64,000 nt of DNA from positions 434,001-498,000 of the forward strand of contig NZ_FQWT01000003.1 in assembly GCF_900129755.1 (NCBI RefSeq). Direction: 5' to 3'. Below are positions 1 to 7,616 of this stretch, in pieces. The translations under genes were made by a program, and so were the position numbers. The DNA is from Chryseobacterium oranimense (GTDB lineage: Bacteria; Bacteroidota; Bacteroidia; Flavobacteriales; Weeksellaceae). Numbering within the stretch: position 1 is the first letter of the stretch; each line of letters starts with the position of its first letter. The notes under the pieces were generated by a model. It had not been told where the DNA came from. It saw nothing but the letters and a program-made list of their open reading frames with translations, and did not search any database.

Positions 1-1026
1 AGGATCTTCGCTTAGGTTGTTCTGAAGGTCTGTAAGATCTTTTTTAAGCATTGCTGCAAAGCTTTCCTCATCTGATAGCTTCGGAAGCTCAAGCTTCTCT
101 CCCTGATATCCTAAAGCCTGGAATACGGTAGTTACAACAGCTGTACCTACTCCCCAAACTTCTTTAAGGGTTCCGTTCTTTTGAGCTTCTATAACAGTTT
201 TTACTGCTACAGGTTCTATTTTTACTTCAATTCCTCTCTTTTTAGCAAGCTGGATGAAGCTGTCTCTTGTTACCCCGTCAAGGATTTTCTCAGAAGTAGG
301 TGGTGTATAAATGGTATCGTTAATTCTTACAAATACGTTCATTGTTCCACTTTCTTCAAAATATTCGTGAGTAGCATCATCTGTCCAGATAATTTGCTCG
401 TATCCTTCTTCAATAGCAAGCTGTGTAGGATAGAAAGAAGCAGCATAGTTACCCGCTGCTTTAGCAGAACCTACCCCTCCGTTAGCTGCTCTTGAGTAAT
501 GGTCTGAAATTTTTACAGAAACAGGTTCTGAATAATAGCTTTTTGCTGGTGTCGCAACGATGGCAAACATGTATTTATTGGCAACTCTTGCCTTCAGAGC
601 TTCCTCTGTAGCAAAAATCAATGGTCTGATATATAATGACATTCCCTCTCCCTGCGGGATCCAGTTTCTGTCGATATCCACTAATGCCTTTAATCCGTCC
701 AGAAACATTTCTTCAGTTACTTCCGGCATCGCCAGACGTTTCGCTGATTTGTTGATACGTTCAAAATTCTTTTCCGGCCTGAAAAGGAAAACCTGCCCGT
801 CTTTGTCTTTATAAGCTTTCATACCTTCAAAACAAGCTTGTCCATAGTTTACACCCATCATGGCTGGCGTAAATGGTATTGGGCCGTAAGGAACCAATTT
901 TACATCACCCCACTTTCCATTCTCATACTCACATATCACCATATGGTCGATAAAAGTATTTCCAAATGAAAAATTGTTCGGATCGAAGTCCGGAAGTCTG
1001 GAGTTCTCGGTTTTTTGAATTATCAT
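1..1026 (-). CDS. ilvE: branched-chain amino acid aminotransferase (partial, 3' end outside window)
   Basis: PLP-dependent transaminase for leucine, isoleucine and valine, working at the last step of their synthesis or the first of their breakdown. The reading frame opens at ATG 1024-1026 and stays open to base 1, giving 342 residues of a family usually near 355, so only the C-terminus is missing. The catalytic lysine is expected at K189 in GSAKAAGNYAAS, the motif of the long bacterial BCAT class. GQACFEGMKAY near residue 62 and EESGTMNVF in the C-terminal half are also typical. A TAAATTTG element lies 25 bases upstream, giving a leader of about 20 bases. Confidence 0.93.
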   Translation of the reverse strand, partial: MIIQKTENSRLPDFDPNNFSFGNTFIDHMVICEYENGKWGDVKLVPYGPIPFTPAMMGVNYGQACFEGMKAYKDKDGQVFLFRPEKNFERINKSAKRLAMPEVTEEMFLDGLKALVDIDRNWIPQGEGMSLYIRPLIFATEEALKARVANKYMFAIVATPAKSYYSEPVSVKISDHYSRAANGGVGSAKAAGNYAASFYPTQLAIEEGYEQIIWTDDATHEYFEESGTMNVFVRINDTIYTPPTSEKILDGVTRDSFIQLAKKRGIEVKIEPVAVKTVIEAQKNGTLKEVWGVGTAVVTTVFQALGYQGEKLELPKLSDEESFAAMLKKDLTDLQNNLSEDP

Positions 1027-1051
1027 TTTTTAAAATTTTTACGATGTTCTA

Positions 1052-1059
1052 CAAATTTA
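1052..1059 (-). promoter_or_regulatory. flavobacterial -7 element (TAAATTTG) for ilvE
   Basis: Exact match to TAnnTTTG on the minus strand, about 25 bases before the ilvE start. No clear -33 TTG element was seen. Confidence 0.5.
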
Positions 1060-1090
1060 ACATAATTTTCTAAATATAAAAATTTTAGAG

Positions 1091-1098
1091 TAAATTTG
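1091..1098 (+). promoter_or_regulatory. flavobacterial -7 element (TAAATTTG) for mnmD
   Basis: Exact TAnnTTTG match ending 13 bases before the mnmD start at 1112. If transcription begins 5-7 bases after the element, the leader is only about 8 bases. Confidence 0.45.
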
Positions 1099-1111
1099 AC
1101 AAAAAAATAGC

Positions 1112-1786
1112 TTGAAAAGAGAAATTAAGACCACAAACGACGGCAGTAAAACATTGTTTATCAATGATTTAAATGAAAACTACCATTCTCATCACGGAGC
1201 ACTTCAGGAAGCAGAACACGTGTTTATAAAAAATGGACTAAATCAGTTAAATGATTACGAAATTAATATTTTAGAACTCGGTTTTGGAACAGGTTTGAAT
1301 GTTTTGGTGACAATTAATGAATATTTAAAAACTGACAAAAATCATGTCATTAATTACTTTTCCCTTGAAAAATACCCGATAAATGAATCCGAAATTAATG
1401 ATCTTGCCTATTTTGAGCATTTTGATAACCCGGAATTCAAAAATATTTATCAAAAAATTCATCAGGCGGACTGGGGAAAACTGACGGAAATTACTACAGG
1501 TTTTAATCTAAAAAAAATAGAATGTGACTTCTTTGACCTGAAAGACATAGACTTACCTAAAATCAACCTTGTTTATTATGACTGCTTCGGGGCGAGGGTA
1601 CAGCCGGACCTATGGGAAAAGCCACTGTTTGAAATGGTTTCCGACAAAATGTCCGTTAACGGATTATTAACAACCTATTCTTCTAAAGGAAGCGTAAGAA
1701 GAATTCTCCAGGAACTGAATTTCAAGGTGGAGAAAAAACAGGGGCCACCGGGAAAACGGGAAATGATTAATGCGGTGAAGCAGTAA
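1112..1786 (+). CDS. mnmD: MnmD-like tRNA 5-methylaminomethyl-2-thiouridine methyltransferase
   Basis: SAM-dependent methyltransferase expected to complete mnm5s2U at the wobble position of certain tRNAs. It corresponds to the methyltransferase half of MnmC, here free-standing at 224 residues as in many Bacteroidota. The SAM-binding loop LELGFGTGLN lies near residues 50-60, YYDCFGARVQPDLW near residue 155, and the family-typical end TYSSKGSVRR...QGPPGKREM is present. The start is TTG at 1112: an in-frame TGA at 1097 excludes anything further upstream, and MKREIKTTNDGSKT matches the N-terminus expected for the family. It is divergent from ilvE, with an 85-base gap. Confidence 0.85.
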   Translation: MKREIKTTNDGSKTLFINDLNENYHSHHGALQEAEHVFIKNGLNQLNDYEINILELGFGTGLNVLVTINEYLKTDKNHVINYFSLEKYPINESEINDLAYFEHFDNPEFKNIYQKIHQADWGKLTEITTGFNLKKIECDFFDLKDIDLPKINLVYYDCFGARVQPDLWEKPLFEMVSDKMSVNGLLTTYSSKGSVRRILQELNFKVEKKQGPPGKREMINAVKQ

Positions 1787-1980
1787 TTGGAGCAAAAAGG
1801 TTAAAACGCGAAACTGCCGATAGAAGTGAAAAAGCCTGGAAGATAAATAAGGCTGGAGCGTGAGATATAAAAACATATACAGTAAAGCCATCTTTGCTTC
1901 TATCCCTTTTCACCATTTAATTATCATTCCCTTTGCCCTTTCCTCACATTTACTTATTTTAGCTATACAAAATATTTTAT

Positions 1981-2397
1981 ATGATTGATAAGATCAACAT
2001 TCGAGTATATGCATGTGCAGTAAAAGATAAAAAAGTACTGACCCTGTTTGAAGAATATGCCGGGGAACCTTTAATGAAATTTCCGGGGGGTGGCCTGGAA
2101 TTCGGGGAAGGACTTTTGGAATGCCTTCACCGGGAATTCGACGAAGAGCTGAATGTAAAAATAGAAATTGTAGAGCATTTTTATACGCAGGAAGATTTTC
2201 TGGTTTCGCGTTTCAGAGAAAACGAGCAGCTGCTTACCATATATTATATAGTAAACATTACTAATGAAGAAGATTTCCTGATCCTTGATCCCTGCATTGA
2301 AAAAACGGAATGGATTGACATTGACAGACCGGACAATCCTTTTCCTCTGCCAATAGATAAAATTGTGTTCGATAAATTAAAAGAAAAATTCCTGTAA
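1981..2397 (+). CDS. Nudix hydrolase
   Basis: 138-residue single-domain Nudix protein. The Nudix box spans residues 37-59: G37-x5-E43-x7-R51-E52-x2-E55-E56. Such enzymes hydrolyse nucleoside diphosphates linked to another group, but the substrate cannot be read from the sequence. A 194-base gap follows mnmD, so it may have its own promoter. The stop codon lies inside a perfect palindrome that ends transcription between this gene and the convergent DUF4294 gene. Confidence 0.85.
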   Translation: MIDKINIRVYACAVKDKKVLTLFEEYAGEPLMKFPGGGLEFGEGLLECLHREFDEELNVKIEIVEHFYTQEDFLVSRFRENEQLLTIYYIVNITNEEDFLILDPCIEKTEWIDIDRPDNPFPLPIDKIVFDKLKEKFL

Positions 2398-2416
2398 GCC
2401 GGCTTACAGGAATTTT
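2385..2416. terminator. bidirectional terminator, perfect 32-bp palindrome
   Basis: Two 16-base arms (AAAATTCCTGTAAGCC and its complement) abut without a spacer. A-rich and T-rich flanks serve both directions. The Nudix stop codon (2395-2397) lies within the left arm. Confidence 0.8.
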
Positions 2417-2419
2417 ATA

Positions 2420-3124
2420 TTATTTTCTGACTTTAAAATCGGAAGCTCCGGGATATGGCTGAAGGTAGCCTGAATTCCAGTTGGACTGAAGAAGGGATTC
2501 TATAAACTCATCCGTTCTGTTCGTGTGGGGATTATATTGGTCTTTCAGGTCAATGTCTGCCATTTTACCTTTTACATTCCACCAGAATGCGCTCCACCCG
2601 CCTCTCATTTCTTTTATGATTTCATAAACATTTTTTCCGGTTGCTCTGTTCATCAGTTTGGCAAAAACCTGGCCTTCTGTGGTTGTAAGATCTCTGAGTT
2701 GTTTTTCATATTGGTCGGCAAGCATACTTTGTCTGTCTTTTACAAATTTCCTTTTAGCCTTACTGTCCATGTCGGTCATATCAGCCTGGATATCTCTGTA
2801 TTGCTGAAGTGCAGTGACAAATAAAGGATATACCCTGTTCAGCTTTTTATTAAGGAAATAATAGTAGTTTTTGTCCAGCTGATTATTGAACCGCGGTTTA
2901 TTCACCAGAACCAGTTCATCCAGTACGACTACGGGTTCTCCGTTAATTTCATAAACCTTCATCTTCTGACGTTCATCGTAATAGTACCTATTACCGAACT
3001 CATCTGTTTTTAAAGATTCAGCGGGATATTGATTGAGAGGTTTTGCAATGATAGAATCCTTCTGACCAAAAACACTGACTCCAAAAAAGAAGATAAAAAG
3101 ACAGACAATCTTACTAAAATTCAT
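2420..3124 (-). CDS. DUF4294 domain-containing secreted protein
   Basis: Conserved Bacteroidota protein of unknown function. I chose ATG 3122-3124 because it gives a clean signal peptide (MNFSKIVCLFIFFFGVSVFGQ, cleavage after residue 20 or so). The longer frame from 3160 adds an unlikely extension. The mature part carries the DUF4294 pattern: EPVVVLDELVLVNKP, a YYYFLNKKLNRVYPL segment, and a Lys/Arg-rich helical centre ending in GGWSAFWWNVKGKMADIDLK. It is probably periplasmic. It is divergent from the M42 peptidase with about 50 bases between starts, so the promoters must overlap. Confidence 0.75.
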   Translation of the reverse strand: MNFSKIVCLFIFFFGVSVFGQKDSIIAKPLNQYPAESLKTDEFGNRYYYDERQKMKVYEINGEPVVVLDELVLVNKPRFNNQLDKNYYYFLNKKLNRVYPLFVTALQQYRDIQADMTDMDSKAKRKFVKDRQSMLADQYEKQLRDLTTTEGQVFAKLMNRATGKNVYEIIKEMRGGWSAFWWNVKGKMADIDLKDQYNPHTNRTDEFIESLLQSNWNSGYLQPYPGASDFKVRK

Positions 3125-3175
3125 TATTTTTACACTCATAATAACAAAAATTACCCGCAAAAATCATTCCTTTTT

Positions 3176-4249
3176 ATGAAATTTGAAAAGAAATCTTTGA
3201 AATTTTTAGAAAAATACTTAAATACCTCTTCCCCAACAGGTTACGAACATAAAGGTCAGGAAATCTGGATGGATTACATCAGGCCGTATGTAGATAAAAT
3301 AGAAGTAGATCATTATGGAACATGCTATGGCATAGTGAATCCCGATGCTGAATTTAAAGTTGTGATTGAAGCTCATGCAGACGAAATCTCATGGTACGTA
3401 AACTATATTACCGATGACGGATTAATCTATGTAATCAGAAACGGAGGGTCGGATCAGACGATTGCTCCTTCAAAAGTAGTTCATATTCATGGAGAAAAAG
3501 GAATTGTAAAAGGAGTATTCGGATGGCCAGCCATTCATACAAGAACCAACCAGAATGAACCGACTCCGAAAATTGAAAATATCTTCATCGACTGCGGGGC
3601 AATTTCCAAGAAAGAAGTTGAAGAAATGGGAATTTATGTAGGATGCATGATCACCTACCCTGATGAATTCTTTGAAATGAATGACAGATATTTTGTCTGC
3701 AGAGCCTTAGACAACAGAATCGGCGGTTTTATGATCGCAGAAGTAGCGAGGCTTTTAAAGGAGAACAAAAAAACAATTCCATTCGGGCTCTACATCACTA
3801 ATTCCGTGCAGGAAGAAGTGGGACTATATGGTGCAGATATGATCGCAGATACCATTAAACCCAATATCGCCATTGTGACCGATGTTACCCACGATACAAC
3901 CACTCCGATGATCGAAAAGAAAAAAGAGGGCGACCAGAAATGTGGTGACGGACCGGTAGTTTTCTTTGCGCCAAGCATCCACCATACCATCAGGGAACTC
4001 ATCATCGATACTGCAAAAAACAAAAAAATTCCGTTTCAAAGAGCTGCGGCAAGCAGGGCTACAGGAACGGACACAGACGCTTTTGCCCACTCCAACGGCG
4101 GGGTTCCAAGTGCTTTAATTTCCTTACCTTTGCGCTACATGCACACAACGGTAGAAATGGTATCTAAGGAAGATGTGGGTAATGTGATCCAGCTGATCTA
4201 TGAAACCCTTCTGAAGATCAAGCCGGAAATGAAGCTGAAGTATCATTAA
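3176..4249 (+). CDS. M42 family metallopeptidase (glutamyl aminopeptidase-like)
   Basis: Cytosolic metal-dependent aminopeptidase of the M42 (tetrahedral aminopeptidase) family, 357 residues, the usual length. Expected metal ligands are visible: H67 and D69 in EAHADE, the Asp of ALDNRIGG, the Glu pair of SVQEEVGLYGA, Asp in VTDVTHDT, and His in the late YMHTTVEMV. I chose ATG 3176 because the 49-residue upstream extension in the longest frame reads through the divergent promoter region and does not look like protein. The next gene starts at the base after the stop codon. Confidence 0.88.
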   Translation: MKFEKKSLKFLEKYLNTSSPTGYEHKGQEIWMDYIRPYVDKIEVDHYGTCYGIVNPDAEFKVVIEAHADEISWYVNYITDDGLIYVIRNGGSDQTIAPSKVVHIHGEKGIVKGVFGWPAIHTRTNQNEPTPKIENIFIDCGAISKKEVEEMGIYVGCMITYPDEFFEMNDRYFVCRALDNRIGGFMIAEVARLLKENKKTIPFGLYITNSVQEEVGLYGADMIADTIKPNIAIVTDVTHDTTTPMIEKKKEGDQKCGDGPVVFFAPSIHHTIRELIIDTAKNKKIPFQRAAASRATGTDTDAFAHSNGGVPSALISLPLRYMHTTVEMVSKEDVGNVIQLIYETLLKIKPEMKLKYH

Positions 4250-4549
4250 ATGAAGAACATCTTTTATCATTTAATCCGAAAGCCCACTTTTATATCAATT
4301 TTAACAGCTCTTTTTTTTATTTATATAGCTTTTTTAATTGTATATAAAATGTTTGATCCTCCCAAAACAGGCTCAGCATATAATATGATTCTTGAAATGT
4401 TATTGATTTTTAGTATTGTACCTTTAGGATTATTTATAATTGACAGGCTGCTAGTTATTAAATTTAATTATATCAAATTAACAATCATAGAAACAATTGT
4501 ATTTGGAAGTATCTTCCTATATTATTTTTTGGTTGTTAATCCATTTTAA
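4250..4549 (+). CDS. small hydrophobic membrane protein, function unknown
   Basis: 99 residues with three probable membrane helices (about 15-32, 44-62 and 78-96) and few charged residues. ATG directly follows the TAA of the M42 peptidase, so it is likely translated by coupling from the same transcript. Base composition is more AT-rich than its neighbours. I do not recognise a family. The position suggests co-expression only. Confidence 0.55.
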   Translation: MKNIFYHLIRKPTFISILTALFFIYIAFLIVYKMFDPPKTGSAYNMILEMLLIFSIVPLGLFIIDRLLVIKFNYIKLTIIETIVFGSIFLYYFLVVNPF

Positions 4550-4585
4550 AGGATTGAAATCTAAGTATAAGTATAAAAAGTAAAA

Positions 4586-5236
4586 ATGAAAACGAAGCTT
4601 ATTGCTCCATCCCTATTATCCGCAGACTTCGGGAATCTGCAAAGAGACATTGAAATGCTGAACAACTCCCAGGCAGACTGGTTCCACATTGATGTGATGG
4701 ACGGGAGGTTTGTACCCAACATTTCATTTGGTTTTCCAGTCATGAAAACGGTACAGAAGCATGCTAAAAAATTTGTTGATGTCCATCTGATGATTGTAGA
4801 GCCTGAAAAATACGTGGATGAATTTATCGATCACGGTGCAGATCTTATTTCTGTACATTATGAGGCTTGTACACATCTTCACAGAACTATTCACCATATT
4901 CAGAGCAAAGGAGCAAAAGCAGGTGTTGTTTTAAACCCTTCCACTCCGGTGCTGATGCTTGAAGATATTATTGCGGATGTGGATCTTGTTCTTTTAATGA
5001 GTGTAAATCCAGGATTCGGAGGCCAGAAATTCATCGAAAATACATACAAAAAGATTGCTGAAACCAAGGACCTTATTTTAAGTAATAATTCTACAGCACT
5101 TATTGAAATCGATGGTGGGGTTAATCTTGATAACGCTTCTAAACTTTTCGAAGCCGGAGCAGATGTTCTTGTGGCAGGAAATGCAGTTTTCTCTGCGGAG
5201 AGCCCGGAAAGAACGATAGAATTGCTTAAGATTTAA
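4586..5236 (+). CDS. rpe: ribulose-phosphate 3-epimerase
   Basis: Interconverts D-ribulose 5-phosphate and D-xylulose 5-phosphate in the pentose phosphate pathway. It is a 216-residue TIM barrel of the expected size. Characteristic motifs are LSADFGNLQ near the N-terminus, HIDVMDGRFVPN with the catalytic Asp, HLMIVEPEKY, LMSVNPGFGGQKF and IEIDGGVN. A strong terminator follows the stop codon by about 15 bases. It lies in the same direction as the M42 peptidase and may be its operon partner. Confidence 0.95.
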   Translation: MKTKLIAPSLLSADFGNLQRDIEMLNNSQADWFHIDVMDGRFVPNISFGFPVMKTVQKHAKKFVDVHLMIVEPEKYVDEFIDHGADLISVHYEACTHLHRTIHHIQSKGAKAGVVLNPSTPVLMLEDIIADVDLVLLMSVNPGFGGQKFIENTYKKIAETKDLILSNNSTALIEIDGGVNLDNASKLFEAGADVLVAGNAVFSAESPERTIELLKI

Positions 5237-5251
5237 AAATTTTAAATATCT

Positions 5252-5286
5252 ATAGAAAAAGGCAGCCAAAGGCTGCCTTTTTCTAT
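5252..5286 (+). terminator. rpe terminator
   Basis: Perfect 16-bp stem (5252-5267 with 5271-5286), 3-base loop, core GGCAGCC/GGCTGCC followed by T5. Confidence 0.9.
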
Positions 5287-5377
5287 TTAAAAATATATCA
5301 GTTTAGTCAGTCTGTTGAGAACCAAAAACAATTTTATCAGAAAAAACTTTTCAAAGTGAGTTTTCAAACGATGATAA

Positions 5378-5412
5378 AGAAAAAGGCAGCCCTTGGGAGA
5401 CTACCTTTCTTC
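5378..5412 (-). terminator. terminator for the 5578-7419 minus-strand operon
   Basis: Read on the minus strand, GGTAGTC pairs with GGCTGCC through two G-U wobbles and is followed by TTTTTCTTT. On the plus strand the same positions are A-C mismatches, so the minus strand is the working orientation. It sits 165 bases beyond the DUF1772 stop codon. Confidence 0.6.
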
Positions 5413-5418
5413 TTGCGG

Positions 5419-5462
5419 AATTTGAGCTTATGTGGTTATTAGTTTTTTGTCGTAAGACTTTA
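5419..5462 (+). ncRNA. copy (a) of a recurring intergenic element GGTTATTAGTTTTT
   Basis: AATTTGAG at 5419-5426, 7 bases, then GGTTATTAGTTTTT at 5434-5447 and a weak hairpin GTC-GTAA-GAC. It matches the 10091-10119 element with the same 7-base spacing. Orientation and function are unproven. The rest of the 5287-5577 gap holds only the minus-strand terminator and AT-rich DNA. Confidence 0.35.
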
Positions 5463-5577
5463 AATGCTTAAGATTCCATTGTGCAATTACTGATGTAAAT
5501 TTCCAAATAAAATCCTATATGACGCATCCGTATAAATACTGAATTTCCGATTAAGTATTTCTACGCATTCAGACAGA

Positions 5578-6075
5578 TTATTCCGGAAAATATTTGTTCC
5601 AGATGCACGCACAGATCACCAGGACAATACTTATTACCGAAAATACTGTTCTGATATTATTTAAAAGGTTCCACCGGTTTTCAAAATTGCCGCGCATCTG
5701 ACTGATTGCATCTGCTGTCGAACTATTGATATCAAACTTATCAAGCATGTCATTCAGAGGAACATTTCCTGCAACCGTTACTCCGAAAACTCCTATGAGA
5801 TAAGCGGCAGAAGCAAGCAGAAGAAAAAGAAAGGCAGGCTGCTCTCCCCGAAACAGAAAGGTAGTAACCGGAAGCAGTATTGCGGTTCCCATAAAGCTCA
5901 TAAAAAATACAGGGTTAAGAATTTCCCGGTTAATGCTCTGCATCGATTTCAGGTATTCCATATCGGAAAGCTTACCCAATCCCAGAACTACAGAACACGA
6001 ATAGGCATAAAAAAGCCCGGCAATTAATGCCGTAAGCACAGCCGTAATTAACAAAAATACAGTTGTCATTTTCAT
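5578..6075 (-). CDS. DUF1772 domain-containing membrane protein
   Basis: 165 residues with four probable membrane helices (about 5-25, 52-72, 80-102 and 138-158) and the DUF1772 features NP, G near helix 3 and NVPLNDMLD before a conserved RxxFENRW-like segment (NFENRWNLLN). DUF1772 includes anthrone-oxygenase-like proteins, but most members are uncharacterised. It lies 33 bases after the MNIO gene on the same strand, which suggests one operon with the precursor peptide. Whether it takes part in peptide maturation or export is inference only. Confidence 0.7.
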   Translation of the reverse strand: MKMTTVFLLITAVLTALIAGLFYAYSCSVVLGLGKLSDMEYLKSMQSINREILNPVFFMSFMGTAILLPVTTFLFRGEQPAFLFLLLASAAYLIGVFGVTVAGNVPLNDMLDKFDINSSTADAISQMRGNFENRWNLLNNIRTVFSVISIVLVICACIWNKYFPE

Positions 6076-6108
6076 ATATTTTGATTTGTGATGTATAGTG
6101 AGAAAATC

Positions 6109-7203
6109 CTAATAAGGATTCCATTTTTTGATAATTTGCTGGGCAGTAGTAATCATTTCCTTATCCCAGTTTTCAGGATTGAAATAATGAAACGCTTCAT
6201 TTTTAACAGATTGAACCGTATTGCCTTCGAACAGGATTTTTGTGAGTTTTGTCTGCTCTTCATACAGCAGCAGATCTTCCACCGGCTCTGAAGATTCTCC
6301 CTTTCTTTTATTCCATGCTTTTGTTATTCCAGCGGGGAAATCTGAAACTTCAATAATCTCTTTCACTTTGTTAAAATCATCAAAAAAAAGCTGTTTTTTC
6401 ACCTCAGTATCCAGTGTATGCCCCAGCCTTTCAATAATAATATATTCAAGATTAGGGCATTGAGAGAAAACCTCCGGAAGAACATCTATTATTTCTACAG
6501 GAATGTTATCATCATGGGTATCTCTTCTTACAGGTTTGTTTCCGTAAGCACTTTCCTGCCAGCTTCCTCCTGAAAGATGAATTTCCTTGACCCTTTCCAA
6601 AGGGTACATCCGTATAATTTCCTGCATATCGATTTCAAAATTACACGACTGGCAGTAGATATTGTGAAGATCAAGGATAAGAAACCCGTCAATACCTTCT
6701 ACAAGCTTTTCCAAAAATTCACCCTGCTCTTTTACATCATCCATAGAAAACGAAAAAGCAAGATTCTCCACTCCCACAGGAACTTCTACTGTATCCTGAA
6801 GTCTTTTAAGCCTGTCTTTTCCTATCTGAAGAGTTTTGGCGTGCAATGGAACAGGCAGCGGAACGCCTTGATGGAAATTTTCGGTATTCATAAACCCGAA
6901 GTGCTCGGTAATATGATTGTATTTTCTGCGTTTGGTTTCTTCTTTTAATTTTTTAAGCCAGTCTTTTTGGCGGCTGGTCCATTGGGCATCAAAAAGGGAA
7001 TAATAAACGCCATGACCAAGAAGCCGGTCGTTTTCTGCATAAAAGTCAAGAAGCCCGGAAAGCCATTCCGGTTCTTCCACATCATAAAAGGTATCGAAAG
7101 ACCATTCCAATACATCCACAGAATTATTTTGCAGGGCAGGAAGTATGGCGGAAACAAAATCTGCCTCCGGCATCATAGCCAATCCTAACAACGGTTTATT
7201 CAT
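6109..7203 (-). CDS. DUF692 (MNIO) family oxygenase, candidate RiPP-modifying enzyme
   Basis: Member of the multinuclear non-heme iron oxygenases (DUF692/MbnB/TglH class), which modify cysteines in ribosomal peptides. The TIM-barrel metal-ligand pattern is visible in order: GHGVYYS, TEHFGFMN, GVENLAF, LDLHNIY, EIHLSGG and the DTHDDNIP loop. The barrel normally ends near residue 280. This protein has 364 residues, with an extra C-terminal 80 or so ending in KKWNPY. Only 3 bases separate it from the upstream peptide gene that ends CPACGMG. The operon makes peptide modification the best-supported role. From memory, a DUF692 enzyme (ChrH) acting on a Cys-containing peptide has been described in Chryseobacterium; that system also uses a methyltransferase, and none is seen here. 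Confidence 0.82.
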   Translation of the reverse strand: MNKPLLGLAMMPEADFVSAILPALQNNSVDVLEWSFDTFYDVEEPEWLSGLLDFYAENDRLLGHGVYYSLFDAQWTSRQKDWLKKLKEETKRRKYNHITEHFGFMNTENFHQGVPLPVPLHAKTLQIGKDRLKRLQDTVEVPVGVENLAFSFSMDDVKEQGEFLEKLVEGIDGFLILDLHNIYCQSCNFEIDMQEIIRMYPLERVKEIHLSGGSWQESAYGNKPVRRDTHDDNIPVEIIDVLPEVFSQCPNLEYIIIERLGHTLDTEVKKQLFFDDFNKVKEIIEVSDFPAGITKAWNKRKGESSEPVEDLLLYEEQTKLTKILFEGNTVQSVKNEAFHYFNPENWDKEMITTAQQIIKKWNPY

Positions 7204-7206
7204 ATC

Positions 7207-7419
7207 TTATCCCATTCCGCAGGCAGGACATGCACCACCACCTCTAAGAATGGTATCTTTCTTGGGTACAAATCTTGTTTCTGCAGTTTTTATAGTCTTT
7301 GGAGACTCTGCCTTTTTTATTTTGGCAACCGGCTTTTTCACTTTTTTAACAGGTTTTGTCGTCTGCCCTGATACACTTACAGCCAACAGGCTGGCCATTA
7401 CTAATGCTGGAACTTTCAT
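7207..7419 (-). CDS. secreted Cys-motif peptide, candidate MNIO substrate (RiPP precursor)
   Basis: 70-residue peptide from ATG 7417-7419. The longer frame from 7482 is less likely because this start gives a signal peptide, MKVPALVMASLLAVSVSGQ. A Lys/Pro-rich linker follows, and the C-terminus is RGGGACPACGMG. A short conserved Cys-x2-Cys tail directly upstream of an MNIO enzyme is the arrangement of MNIO precursor peptides. The signal peptide suggests an exported product. It is divergent from the fucosidase gene. The N-terminus resembles a small secreted protein, so a metal-binding role is also possible. Confidence 0.75.
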   Translation of the reverse strand: MKVPALVMASLLAVSVSGQTTKPVKKVKKPVAKIKKAESPKTIKTAETRFVPKKDTILRGGGACPACGMG

Positions 7420-7616
7420 AATACATTTTTTAATGAAACTTACAATAAGTATTCCATTATGATGATGATAAAAATACAACAATTTATTCAGGAACGTTTT
7501 TAAATTTATGATTTAGCTCTTTATTTTCACGAAAAATACAAGATTTAAAGGGATAATCCGGAAAGTAGAACTTCTTTATTTATATTTAAGCTTTAATTTA
7601 AAGGAAAATAACCAAC

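Noticed and set aside
1667..1891. 74-codon minus-strand frame across the mnmD end
   Set aside because: Antisense shadow of mnmD running into an AT-rich gap.
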